A stretch of DNA of 64,000 bases from Jannaschia formosa (GTDB taxonomy: Bacteria; Pseudomonadota; Alphaproteobacteria; Rhodobacterales; Rhodobacteraceae), in assembly GCF_003340555.1 (NCBI RefSeq), contig NZ_QPLJ01000007.1, positions 124,001-188,000 on the forward strand, in the 5' to 3' direction. Below are positions 9,180 to 17,190 of the stretch, in pieces (the stretch's first letter is position 1; each line of letters begins with the position of its first letter). The translations under genes and the position numbers were made by a program. Below the pieces are notes generated by a model, which worked only from the letters and a program-made list of their open reading frames with translations, did no database searches and was not told where the DNA came from.

Positions 9180-10078
9180 CGACGACGGCCCCGCCGGTCC
9201 CGGTTCTGCTGGCGATCGCGTCGGCCGGGCGCGGCCCGGTGCTGGAGCAGACGCTGCGCCAGATCGCCGGGCTCGCGGACCGGCCGGATGAGGTCTGGCT
9301 GTCGGTCCCCGCCGAAGAGGTGTCCGACCCTGACGCGCTGGCCGCCGAATTCGGAGCGCTACTGCCGATGCCGCTGCGCGTGCTGTCCGGGCCGAGGGGG
9401 CTCTGCGCCCAGCGCAACGCCGTGCTGGAGGCCGCGTCCGAGGAGGCGGTCGTGCTGTTCCTCGACGACGACTTCCTGCTCGGCGATGGGTCGGTGACCG
9501 CCCTGCGCGACCTGTTCATCGCCCGGCCCGACGTCGTGATGGCCACCGGCCGGGTGATTGCTGACGGCATTGGCGGACCCGGCTTCGACCATGCCCGCGG
9601 CCTCGCGCTGCTGCGCCGCCCCGACGGCGAGGGGCTCGCCCCGATTTACAACGCCTATGGCTGCAACATGGCGCTGCGCATGGCCACGGCCGGGCATCAT
9701 GGCGTACGCTTCGACACGGAGTTGCCTCTCTACGGCTGGCTCGAGGACGTCGATTTCAGCCGCGCGATCGCCCGGCACGGAGAGATCGTCCGCTGCGACG
9801 GGCTCTGGGGCGTGCATCTCGGGACCAAGAAGGGACGGTCGCGCGGGGTGCCGCTGGGCTATTCGCAGATCGCGAATCCGATATACCTCATCCGAAAGGG
9901 CACGATGTCCCCGCGCCGCGCCCTGCGCCTGATGGTCCGCAACGTGATGGCCAATACCGGCCGCGCGCTCTGGCCGGAGCCCTGGATCGACCGGGTCGGG
10001 CGGCTGCGCGGCAACCTGACGGCCCTGGTCGACCTGCTGTCCGGTCGGCTGTCTCCGACGAGGATCCTGGACCTGTGA
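9173..10078 (+). CDS. Glycosyltransferase family 2
   Basis: A 301-residue GT-A fold glycosyltransferase. The N-terminus (VLLAIASAGR) and the acidic metal/nucleotide motif FLDDDF near residue 98 are typical of GT2, followed by an acceptor-side motif GWLEDVDFS. It has no membrane helices. I chose the GTG at 9173, which overlaps the end of the ExoY-like gene by 7 bp; the open frame extends further upstream but only in antiphase to that gene. It probably adds the second sugar to the lipid-linked repeat unit. Donor and linkage are unknown. Confidence 0.82.
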   Translation: MLTTTAPPVPVLLAIASAGRGPVLEQTLRQIAGLADRPDEVWLSVPAEEVSDPDALAAEFGALLPMPLRVLSGPRGLCAQRNAVLEAASEEAVVLFLDDDFLLGDGSVTALRDLFIARPDVVMATGRVIADGIGGPGFDHARGLALLRRPDGEGLAPIYNAYGCNMALRMATAGHHGVRFDTELPLYGWLEDVDFSRAIARHGEIVRCDGLWGVHLGTKKGRSRGVPLGYSQIANPIYLIRKGTMSPRRALRLMVRNVMANTGRALWPEPWIDRVGRLRGNLTALVDLLSGRLSPTRILDL

Positions 10079-11346
10079 CCGCCCCGATGCGCCCCCGCCC
10101 CTATCTGCCCGCGACCCGCGATCTGCCCCATGTCGTCGTGCTGAACGATGCCAGCGTGGCGCGGGGCGGGGCGACGGGGCTGGCGCTGCTGTCGGCGCGG
10201 CGGCTGCGGATGCGGGGGCACCGCGTCACCTATATCTGCGGCGACCAAGGCGATGACGGCACGCTGGAGCGGTTGGGCGTGCGCCTGATCGCGCTTGGCG
10301 GGGCGGCGCTGCTCAAGCGGGGCAAGCTGCATGCCGCCCGCAAGGGGATCTACGACTCCGAGATGCGCGATGGGATCGCGCGCGCCGTGGCCGAGATCGA
10401 CGGGCCGGACACCGTCTGGCACCTGCATGGCTGGACGCAGATCTTCTCGCCTTCCGTCTTCGATGCGTTGGCACCGGTCGCAGCGCGGACCTTCCTGCAC
10501 GCCCATGACTACTTCCTGGCTTGCCCGAACGGCGCCTATTTCGACTTCCCGCGTGGGGAGGTCTGCACCCGCACGCCGCTTTCGGCCGGCTGCCTGGCCA
10601 CGAATTGCGACCGCCGGTCCTTCGCGCACAAGCTGTGGCGCGGCGTGCGGCAGGCGCAGGTGCGCCGCGACGTGGCCGGACGGGGCTGGGCCGGGATTCT
10701 CCAGCTCCATCCCGGCATGGAGCAGAATCTCGTGCTCGGCGGCGTCCCGCGCAGCGCGATCCGCACCGTCCGCAATCCGGTGGAGCCCTGGTCCGCCACC
10801 CGCATCCGCGCCGAGAACAACCGCCGGCTCGCCTATGTCGGCCGGATCGAGAGCGGCAAGGGCGTCGCCCTCCTCTGCGAAGCCGCGCGCCGAGCGGGCT
10901 TGCCGCTGCGCGTCGTCGGCTCGGTCGACGGTCGTCCCGATCTCGTGCGGGCCTACCCGGAGGTCGAGTTCGCCGGCTGGACCGCCCGCGACGCCATCGC
11001 TGCCGCCGTTTCCGACTGCCGCGCGCTGGTCATGCCCTCGCGCTTCGCCGAGCCCTTCGGCCTGGTCGGGGCGGAGGCCTGCCGGTCCGGCCTGCCGGTC
11101 GCGGTCTCGCGCGTCGCGCTGCTCGGGCCCGACATCGCAGCGGCGGGCCTGGGCGTCGCGGTCGACGTGAGCGGCCCGGACGCGCTGGCCCGCGACCTGC
11201 GCGCCTTCATGGACCGGCCCGATGCCGAAATCGCCGCGATGAGCCGGGCGGGCTTTGCCGGGCAGGGCGACGTGGCGCAGCCTCCCGAGGCCTGGATCGA
11301 CCAGCTTTCGGGCCTCTACGACGCGGCCCTCCAGACCGCGGGATGA
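10075..11346 (+). CDS. Glycosyltransferase family 4
   Basis: A 423-residue GT-B glycosyltransferase. The C-terminal GT1/GT4 domain shows YVGRIESGKGVALL and, later, the donor-binding segment PSRFAEPFGLVGAEA, with the usual E-x7-E spacing. The N-terminal domain has ARGGATGLALL and LHAHDYF. It starts with a GTG that overlaps the stop codon of the preceding GT2; an ATG four codons in is an alternative. It is the third gene of the operon and a cytoplasmic enzyme of repeat-unit assembly. Specificity is unknown. Confidence 0.85.
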   Translation: MTAPMRPRPYLPATRDLPHVVVLNDASVARGGATGLALLSARRLRMRGHRVTYICGDQGDDGTLERLGVRLIALGGAALLKRGKLHAARKGIYDSEMRDGIARAVAEIDGPDTVWHLHGWTQIFSPSVFDALAPVAARTFLHAHDYFLACPNGAYFDFPRGEVCTRTPLSAGCLATNCDRRSFAHKLWRGVRQAQVRRDVAGRGWAGILQLHPGMEQNLVLGGVPRSAIRTVRNPVEPWSATRIRAENNRRLAYVGRIESGKGVALLCEAARRAGLPLRVVGSVDGRPDLVRAYPEVEFAGWTARDAIAAAVSDCRALVMPSRFAEPFGLVGAEACRSGLPVAVSRVALLGPDIAAAGLGVAVDVSGPDALARDLRAFMDRPDAEIAAMSRAGFAGQGDVAQPPEAWIDQLSGLYDAALQTAG

Positions 11347-12401
11347 GCGCCGCCGCCACCCGCTACGACGCGGTCGACGGCGTCCGCACCGTCGCGATCC
11401 TCTGGGTCGCGATCTATCACTACGCGGTCTTCTGGACTCCGGCGGGCAAGGGGCTGGAGCTCGTGCCTTACGGCGACGCGCTGGCCTGCATCCCCTGGGC
11501 GCAGCTCGGGCATCTGGGCGTGTCGATGTTCTTCGTCGTCTCGGGCTTCGTCATCGCCTTCTCGCTGGAGCGCAGCACCTCGGCGCGCGACTTCGCGGGC
11601 AGGCGGATGCTGCGGCTCTGGCCGACGCTTCTGCTCTGCGGGACGCTGACCTTCGCAGCAACCTCGTGGTTCGGCCCGCCGGAGCTGGTGCGCGGCCCCG
11701 TCGAATACGCCACCAGCCTGATGTTCCTGCCGCCAGAGCATGTCGGCCGCGCGCTGGGCCTGCCGGGACTCGAGTGGCTCGACGGCGCCTATTGGTCGCT
11801 CTGGGTCGAAGTGCGGTTCTACGGGGTCGCGGCGCTTCTGTTCTGGCTCGCCCGCCGCCGCTTCCTGCTGGCCTGGACCGGCTTCGCACTGGCCTGTGCC
11901 GCGGTGCAGGGCGTGCTGGGCGCAGATCACGCCGTCTCCGGCCTTCTCTTCACCGAGTTCCAGCCCTTCTTCACCCTCGGCATCGCGCTGGCCGCGATGC
12001 GCGCGCAAGGCGTGAAGCCGGGGCCGCTGGCGCTGTTCCTGCTGGGCGCGGTGCAGGCCATCGCCTACGCCCCGCCCGAGGTGGGGCATCTGGCGGCGCT
12101 CCTGGTAGTCATCGGCCTGCCCAGCCTCGCCTGCCTGTCGCGCCGCCCGGTGCCCGTCCTCTCGGCGGCGCCCGTCGCCCGGATCGGACGCGCCTCCTAT
12201 GCCTATTACCTGCTCCACCAGAACCTCGGCCTCGCGCTGCTGGCGGGGCTGGGCGCACTGGGCGCGGGGCTCGGCATCGTGGCGATGCTGGCGGTGCAGG
12301 CGGCGATCCTTGCCCTGTCGATCCTGCTGACGGAGCGGGTCGAGGTGCCGCTACGGCAGCGCCTCCGCCCGCTGCTGTCGCGTCCGCGCGCCGTCGCCTG
12401 A
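11343..12401 (+). CDS. Acyltransferase 3 family membrane protein
   Basis: A 352-residue polytopic membrane protein starting DAVDGVRTVAILWVAIYHY, the family signature with its catalytic His; a later FFVVSGFVIAFSLERS and a WSLWVEVRFY segment also match acyltransferase 3 (OafA/ExoZ type). It probably O-acetylates or otherwise acylates the polysaccharide repeat unit from the cytoplasmic side. Its ATG overlaps the GT4 stop (ATGA). It is the last gene of the operon: a 52 bp gap separates it from zapE. The longer open frame starting at 10521 is a shadow of the GT4 gene. Confidence 0.88.
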   Translation: MSAAATRYDAVDGVRTVAILWVAIYHYAVFWTPAGKGLELVPYGDALACIPWAQLGHLGVSMFFVVSGFVIAFSLERSTSARDFAGRRMLRLWPTLLLCGTLTFAATSWFGPPELVRGPVEYATSLMFLPPEHVGRALGLPGLEWLDGAYWSLWVEVRFYGVAALLFWLARRRFLLAWTGFALACAAVQGVLGADHAVSGLLFTEFQPFFTLGIALAAMRAQGVKPGPLALFLLGAVQAIAYAPPEVGHLAALLVVIGLPSLACLSRRPVPVLSAAPVARIGRASYAYYLLHQNLGLALLAGLGALGAGLGIVAMLAVQAAILALSILLTERVEVPLRQRLRPLLSRPRAVA

Positions 12402-12453
12402 CCGGGGCGCCGAGGCTGGCGACTTCCGGCCCGGCGCCTTATCCGTGCCTCCC

Positions 12454-13494
12454 ATGACCCTGAAAGAGCTCTACGACGCGCGCGTCACCGACGGCACCCT
12501 GACCCGAGACCCCGCGCAGGAGGCCGCGCTGGCCCCGCTGGAAGCCGTGCGCACCAAGCTGACTGAGAAGCCCCCGAGGCGCGGCTTCTTCGGCCGCACG
12601 AAGCCGCCCGAGGACCCGATGGGCGCCTATCTCTGGGGTGGGGTCGGGCGCGGCAAGTCGATGCTGATGGACCTGTTCCACGAGGCCGCGCCCGTCCCTT
12701 CGCGCCGCGTCCATTTCCACGCCTTCATGCAGGAGGTCCACGAGGCCATGCACGAGGCCCGCGCGAGGGGCGTGCGCGACGCGCTCGGCCCCTTCGCGGA
12801 GGGCGTGGTCGCCCGCGTCCGGGTCCTGTGCTTCGACGAGATGCAGATCACCGACATCACCGACGCGATGATCGTCGGGCGGCTGTTCGAGAAGCTCTTC
12901 GCCGGGGGCGTGCGGGTGGTGACGACCTCGAACCGGGTGCCCGACGACCTGTATCTGAACGGGCTGAACCGCTCGCTCTTCCTGCCCTTCATCGAAATGG
13001 TGAAGACCCGGATGATCGTCCATCACCTCGAAAGCCCGCGCGACCACCGGCAGGACCGCCTCGCCGGGGAGCCGAGCTATTTCGTCGGCGGCGGTCCGCT
13101 GGACGAGGTGTGGCAGAAGCTGTCGGGCGGGCGGTCCGAAGGGCTGACGCTCCGGGTGAAGGGGCGTGACCTGCGACTGGACGACTTCGCTTCGGGCGTG
13201 GCGCGGGCGTCGTTCAGGGATCTTTGCGGCAAGCCGCTCGGCGCGGCGGACTACCTCGCGCTGGCGCGGGCGGTGCGGGTGCTGATCCTGACCGACGTGC
13301 CGGTGCTGGACCGCACCCATGGCAACGAGGCGCGCCGCTTCGTAACCCTGATCGACGCGCTCTACGAGGCGCGCGTCCGGCTGATCGTCTCGGCCGAGGC
13401 GGAACCGGAAGACCTGTCCTCCGGCGAGGTCTTCGAGTTCGCGCGCACCGCCTCGCGCCTGCGGGAGATGCAGGGCGCCGACTGGGGGAGGTGA
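12454..13494 (+). CDS. zapE: Cell division protein ZapE (AFG1-like ATPase)
   Basis: A 346-residue P-loop ATPase. Walker A is GGVGRGKSM (about residue 64), Walker B is VLCFDEMQITD (about 129), and the sensor region TTSNRVPDDLY and the C-terminal LIDALYEARVRL follow the AFG1/ZapE family. In E. coli ZapE acts at the constricting Z ring. I start at the ATG at 12454 (MTLKELYD); a GTG three codons upstream is also open. It converges on the HAD gene with an 18 bp gap. Confidence 0.92.
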   Translation: MTLKELYDARVTDGTLTRDPAQEAALAPLEAVRTKLTEKPPRRGFFGRTKPPEDPMGAYLWGGVGRGKSMLMDLFHEAAPVPSRRVHFHAFMQEVHEAMHEARARGVRDALGPFAEGVVARVRVLCFDEMQITDITDAMIVGRLFEKLFAGGVRVVTTSNRVPDDLYLNGLNRSLFLPFIEMVKTRMIVHHLESPRDHRQDRLAGEPSYFVGGGPLDEVWQKLSGGRSEGLTLRVKGRDLRLDDFASGVARASFRDLCGKPLGAADYLALARAVRVLILTDVPVLDRTHGNEARRFVTLIDALYEARVRLIVSAEAEPEDLSSGEVFEFARTASRLREMQGADWGR

Positions 13495-13512
13495 GCCGGC
13501 GACGGGACGCGC

Positions 13513-14133
13513 TCAGACGGCCTCCGCCGGGTCCAGCAGCCCCTCGGCCACCAGCCGGTCGGCCCAGCCCTGCGGGCCATCGAACAGGTGTCCCCGCCAG
13601 CCGCGCGCCTCGGCGGCGGCTATGTTGTCGGCCCGGTCGTCGGCGAAGAGCAGGGCTCCGGGGGCGAGCCCCGTAGCCGTCTCGACCGCCGCGAAGATCT
13701 CGGGGGCGGGCTTGATCACCCCCAGATGGCCGGACACGAAGGCGCGGTCGAACTCGGACAGGAAGTCGTATTCCGTCTGCGCCAGCGCGAAGGTCTCGAT
13801 GCCGAAATTCGACAGCGCGAAGACCGGCACGCCGCGGGCGCGCAGGGCGCGCATCAGGCGCACCGAATGGGGGATGGCGGGGGAGGCCAGCTCCAGCCAG
13901 CGATCGTGCCACATCGCGATCTCGGCCGCGAAGTCCGGATGGGCGGTCCCGGTCGCCCGGAGCACGGCCGAGAAGTTCTCGCCCGAGTCGATCCGGTCGT
14001 TCATCCCGCGCAGGTCGACGGCGGCGAACATCGCGCGGCGGCGGGCCTCGCCGACCTCGCGGTCGAAGAAGCGCTCTGGCTGCCATTCGATCAGCACGTT
14101 GCCGATGTCGAGGACGACCGCCCCGACGGTCAT
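13513..14133 (-). CDS. HAD superfamily hydrolase, YihX-like
   Basis: A 206-residue HAD phosphatase. Motif I is VVLDIGNVLIEW, with DxG in place of DxD; this is also how the YihX subfamily starts. Motif II is ALSNFG, motif III the Lys in GVIKPAPEIF, and motif IV LFADDRADN. A small-molecule phosphatase role (for example a sugar phosphate) is likely, but the substrate cannot be inferred. Its ATG overlaps the stop of fghA by 4 bp, so it is the last gene of an AEC transporter-fghA-HAD operon. Confidence 0.82.
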   Translation of the reverse strand: MTVGAVVLDIGNVLIEWQPERFFDREVGEARRRAMFAAVDLRGMNDRIDSGENFSAVLRATGTAHPDFAAEIAMWHDRWLELASPAIPHSVRLMRALRARGVPVFALSNFGIETFALAQTEYDFLSEFDRAFVSGHLGVIKPAPEIFAAVETATGLAPGALLFADDRADNIAAAEARGWRGHLFDGPQGWADRLVAEGLLDPAEAV

Positions 14134-14936
14134 CCGAGGTGCTCCGCGTGGAAGGCGACATGGGCGGGCGCGAAGCTCGACACGAAGAAGTAGCTGTGAT
14201 CGTAGCCCTCGCGCAGCCCGACCGCGGCGGGGGTGCGCGTGCGGGCCAGCGCGGCGAGGAAGGCTCCGGTGCCGAGCTTGTCCCAGAATTGGTCCGACGT
14301 GCCGGTGTCGATCATCAGCGGCGCGGCGAGGCCGCGATCCTCCAGCAGCAGGGTGGCATCGTGATCCCCGGCCCCGCCGGTATAAGCGGTCAACTGCGGC
14401 AGGCCCCAGTCCGAGGCGGAGGGGTTGCAGATCGGCGCGAAGGCCGAGACTGAGCGGAAGCGGCGCGGATACTTCATCGCCAGCGTCAGCGCCCCATGCC
14501 CGCCCATCGAGTGACCCGTCACGGCCTGCCGATCGGGGTCGAGCTCGAAGGCGGCGAAGACCGTCTCGGGCAGATCCTCGGCGATGTAGCTCTCCATCTG
14601 GAAATGCTCGGCCCAGGGGCCTTCGGTCGCGTCGACGTAGAAGCCTGCGCCCTGGCCCATGTCGAAGGCGTCGTCGTCGGGCACGTCCTCGCCGCGCGGG
14701 CTCGTGTCCGGGAAGACGAGGGCGAGACCCTCCTTGGCGGCCAGCGCCTGCATCCCGGCCTTGGTCATCGCGTTCTCATGGGTGCAGGTCAGGCCAGACA
14801 GGTACCACAGCACCGCCCCCGTGGGCCGCGGCGGCATGTAGAGGCCGAAGGTCATCTGCGTCCCCGTCGCGTCGGAGGCATGGGAATAGACGCCTTGCGT
14901 GCCCCCGAAGCAGGCGGTCTCGGATACGGTCTTCAT
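14130..14936 (-). CDS. fghA: S-formylglutathione hydrolase
   Basis: A 268-residue alpha/beta hydrolase of the esterase D family. It hydrolyses S-formylglutathione to formate and glutathione in glutathione-dependent formaldehyde oxidation. The nucleophile is Ser143 in GHSMGGHGAL, and the C-terminal His lies in GYDHSYFF; LSGLTCTHEN is also a family hallmark. It is about ten residues shorter than typical members; the missing part appears to be the loop after CNPSASDWG. It overlaps both neighbours by 4 bp. The usual partner, the class III alcohol dehydrogenase, is not next to it. Confidence 0.93.
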   Translation of the reverse strand: MKTVSETACFGGTQGVYSHASDATGTQMTFGLYMPPRPTGAVLWYLSGLTCTHENAMTKAGMQALAAKEGLALVFPDTSPRGEDVPDDDAFDMGQGAGFYVDATEGPWAEHFQMESYIAEDLPETVFAAFELDPDRQAVTGHSMGGHGALTLAMKYPRRFRSVSAFAPICNPSASDWGLPQLTAYTGGAGDHDATLLLEDRGLAAPLMIDTGTSDQFWDKLGTGAFLAALARTRTPAAVGLREGYDHSYFFVSSFAPAHVAFHAEHLG

Positions 14937-15871
14937 GGGCTTCCTCCGGTGAGCAGGGCGATCACGGCCGAGAGCGTCAGGATCGACACGGCCGTCGAGA
15001 CGAGGATGGCGGCGCTGACCCGCTGCGGGGCGACGCCGTAGTGCTGCGCCAGCATATAGACGTTCCCCGCGACCGGCATCGCCGCCGAGGAGATCATGAC
15101 CGTGGCCGCGAAGGAATCCTCCAGCGGAAAGATCACCAGTGCCGACAGGGCGACCGCGGCGGGGTGCAGCACCAGCTTGCAGAAGCTGAGCCAGCCGGCC
15201 ACGGCCATCCGCTCGGCCGTCTTGCCCGCGAGCGAGGCGCCGATGGCGAACAGCGCGCCGGGCGTGGCGGCGGCGCCGAGGATCGTCAGGAACTCGTTGA
15301 CCGGCTGCCACAGGTCCCGCCCGGTGGCCGACCACGCGATGCCCGCCGAGATCGAGACGATCATCGGGTTCCTGACCAGCCCCAGCCCCACGATGCGCAG
15401 CGTCGCCAGCGTGACCCGGCCCTCGCGCGAGCCGGTGATGAGGATCACGATGATCGAGGAGAACACGATCAGGTCCGTGGCCAGAACCATCAGCATCGGC
15501 CCTGCGCTTTCGGGACCGAGGATCAGGACGAACATCGGGATGCCGAGGAAGCCTACGTTGCCGATCGTCGCCACCTGCGCCTCGACCGCGCATTCGGCGA
15601 CCGACAGCCCGCGCCACAGGCCGACCGCGGTGGCGATCAGGTAGACGATGAAGCAGCCCCAGAGATAGGCCCCGATGAAATGCCAGTCGAGGATGTCGCC
15701 CAGGGTCAGGTTGGCGGCGAAGCTGAACAGCATCGCCGAGAGCGCGAAGTAGAAGACGAACTTGGTCAGGTAGGCCGTCGCCTCGGGGGTGAAGAACCGC
15801 GTCCGGCCCGCCATGTAGCCCAGACCGATCAGCGCGAAGAAGGGAACGGTCTTGAGGAAGATCGCGAGCAT
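14933..15871 (-). CDS. AEC family transporter
   Basis: A 312-residue membrane protein with about ten predicted helices in two halves, typical of the auxin efflux carrier/AEC family (MdcF-like). The motif IGNVGFLGIPMFVLILG in the first half and the paired helices at the C-terminus (SAAMPVAGNVYMLA) fit. It is first in the operon with fghA and the HAD gene (ATGA overlap). Substrates in this family range from dicarboxylates to unknown compounds. Its upstream region carries one of the two palindromes described at 15938-16018, so it may share control with the gene at 16039. Confidence 0.85.
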   Translation of the reverse strand: MLAIFLKTVPFFALIGLGYMAGRTRFFTPEATAYLTKFVFYFALSAMLFSFAANLTLGDILDWHFIGAYLWGCFIVYLIATAVGLWRGLSVAECAVEAQVATIGNVGFLGIPMFVLILGPESAGPMLMVLATDLIVFSSIIVILITGSREGRVTLATLRIVGLGLVRNPMIVSISAGIAWSATGRDLWQPVNEFLTILGAAATPGALFAIGASLAGKTAERMAVAGWLSFCKLVLHPAAVALSALVIFPLEDSFAATVMISSAAMPVAGNVYMLAQHYGVAPQRVSAAILVSTAVSILTLSAVIALLTGGSP

Positions 15872-15937
15872 GGCGCAGGGCTAGAGCCTTTCTCGGCCCT
15901 TGGAAAGCCGGGCCGGGTCTGCTGCACCTGAGGATAA

Positions 15938-15958
15938 TGAACCGAACGGTTCAGTTTT
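15938..15958. promoter_or_regulatory. Candidate TetR operator, site 1
   Basis: A palindromic element with core TGAACCGAACGGTTCA (arms TGAACC and GGTTCA around GAAC). Aligned over 21 bp with the element at 15998 it matches at all but a few positions. It lies 66 bp upstream of the AEC transporter start and about 80 bp upstream of the exported-protein start. The two elements start exactly 60 bp apart. Confidence 0.6.
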
Positions 15959-15997
15959 TTCTTGCAGGCTGACGACGATGCCGTTAGGTCGGCAATA

Positions 15998-16018
15998 TGA
16001 ACTGAACGGTTCGGTTCA
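15998..16018. promoter_or_regulatory. Candidate TetR operator, site 2
   Basis: A near-perfect 21-bp palindrome beginning TGAACTGAAC and ending TTCGGTTCA, with only positions 6/16 and the central base breaking symmetry. It shares the TGAAC-Y-GAACGGTTC-R-GTT pattern with site 1. It ends 20 bp before the ATG of the exported protein, where a bound repressor would block initiation. The TetR gene at 16530 is the obvious candidate to bind it; this is inference. Confidence 0.65.
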
Positions 16019-16038
16019 GAAACAGCAGGAAACCCGCC

Positions 16039-16341
16039 ATGACCAGGATCTTTCTCGCCGCCCTCACCGCCACCGCCCTCGCGCTTCCGGCCGCCGCACA
16101 GCGGATCGACATCGACGACGACGGCTGGAGCTATGTCGAGGCGCCTGCCGCCCTGCGCTCGGCCGTCGATATCGACGACGATGGCTGGTCGCGGGTCGAC
16201 CTGCCCGTCGCCGAGGTCGGCCGCGCCGCGATCGCGACGGACGGCGACTGCACCCAGCTCGAGCGCTCCGCCGGGGTTGCATCCGGCGCCTGCGGGACGC
16301 TCGACCTGAACGCGCTGTCGTTCCTGCAGGGCGACGACTGA
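16039..16341 (+). CDS. Small exported protein with two DIDDDGWS repeats, function unknown
   Basis: A 100-residue protein that I do not recognise. Residues 1-20 form a clear Sec signal peptide ending ALPAAA-Q. The mature part starts with an internal duplication: DIDDDGWS at 24-31 and again at 44-51, each followed by a hydrophobic/acidic stretch (VEAP, VDLP). The Asp-rich turns could bind a divalent metal, but no EF-hand is complete. Two cysteines (71 and 85) could form a disulphide in the periplasm. The start follows an AGCAGGAAA purine stretch. It is preceded by two candidate TetR operators and followed by a hairpin and a TetR gene, so it is probably the regulated target. Confidence 0.75.
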   Translation: MTRIFLAALTATALALPAAAQRIDIDDDGWSYVEAPAALRSAVDIDDDGWSRVDLPVAEVGRAAIATDGDCTQLERSAGVASGACGTLDLNALSFLQGDD

Positions 16342-16406
16342 CCCCTCCGCGCGCCCCCGGAGGGCAGCGCGGGCCGGGTTCCTCCCCGCCCGGTCCGCGC
16401 ACCGCG

Positions 16407-16429
16407 CGCCCGCCCGAAGCGGGCGGGCG
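16407..16429 (+). terminator. GC-rich hairpin, probable terminator
   Basis: A perfect 10-bp stem (arms CGCCCGCCCG and CGGGCGGGCG) closed by an AAG loop, 66 bp after the stop of the exported-protein gene and before the TetR gene. No clear T-run follows, so termination strength is uncertain. Confidence 0.5.
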
Positions 16430-16529
16430 TTGCCGTCGCGTGACCGGCCGCGGGGCGGCTTCGGCCGCAGTCGGCGCTTGTGCAGGCGACGCCGCACCCT
16501 CTAGGTTGCATCCCAAAGTGGGGGGCGGA

Positions 16530-17156
16530 ATGGGCGACGCGACGCCGGTCAAGAAGGGGCGGAAGTTCGATCAGGTGCTCGAAGGCGCGCGGACGGTCTT
16601 CATGTCCGACGGCTACGAGGGCGCCAGCGTCGACGCCATCGCCCGCGCCGCGGGCGTCTCCAAGGCGACGCTCTATTCCTATTTCGCCGACAAGCGCCTT
16701 CTCTTCATGGAGGTGGCCAAGGCCGAATGCAGCCTCCAGATGGAAGAGGCCGACGCGGTGCTGTCCGACCATTCCAGCCCGCGAGAGGTTCTCTGCGTCG
16801 CGGCGGACCGGATGCTGGGCTTCTTCCTGTCGTCCTTCGGACAGAGCATCTTCCGCATGTGCGTCGCCGAGAGCGACCGCTTCCCCGAGCTCGGGCGCGA
16901 ATTCTACGAGACGGGACCCAAGCGCTTCCGCGCGCGGATGGCCGAATACCTGCGCTGCGCGGTGGCCGAGGGCGATCTGGCCATAGAGGACCCGGAATTC
17001 GCAGCCGACCAGTTCGCCGAGCTGTGCAAGGCGCGGCTCTTCCACGAGCTGATCTTCGGCATCCGCAAGTCCGTCTCCGCCGAGGAGAAGGCCCGCGTCA
17101 TCGACGGCGCGGTCGACACTTTCCTCGCGCGTTACGGCGTGCCCGGCCGGGACTGA
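16530..17156 (+). CDS. TetR/AcrR family transcriptional regulator
   Basis: A 208-residue regulator. The N-terminal helix-turn-helix is typical (VFMSDGYEGASVDAIARAAGVSKATLYSYFADKRLLF, quoted here only as landmarks: GYEGASVDAI then GVSKATLYSYF). The C-terminal ligand domain (FFLSSFGQSIFRMCVAES, FYETGPKRF) looks like the AefR-like TetR_C group. The frame is open far upstream, but the ATG at 16530 preceded by GGGGGCGGA is the natural start. It lies 188 bp after the exported repeat protein, in the same direction, and is the best candidate to bind the palindromes at 15938 and 15998. Ligand unknown. Confidence 0.88.
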   Translation: MGDATPVKKGRKFDQVLEGARTVFMSDGYEGASVDAIARAAGVSKATLYSYFADKRLLFMEVAKAECSLQMEEADAVLSDHSSPREVLCVAADRMLGFFLSSFGQSIFRMCVAESDRFPELGREFYETGPKRFRARMAEYLRCAVAEGDLAIEDPEFAADQFAELCKARLFHELIFGIRKSVSAEEKARVIDGAVDTFLARYGVPGRD

Positions 17157-17190
17157 GCGCTGGTCCCCGGCTCGGCGTTGCGTCCGGGCC

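Noticed and set aside
13513-14133. HAD protein with DxG instead of DxD in motif I, suggesting an inactive enzyme
   Set aside because: The YihX subfamily of active phosphatases has the same DLGN-type start, so this is not evidence of decay.
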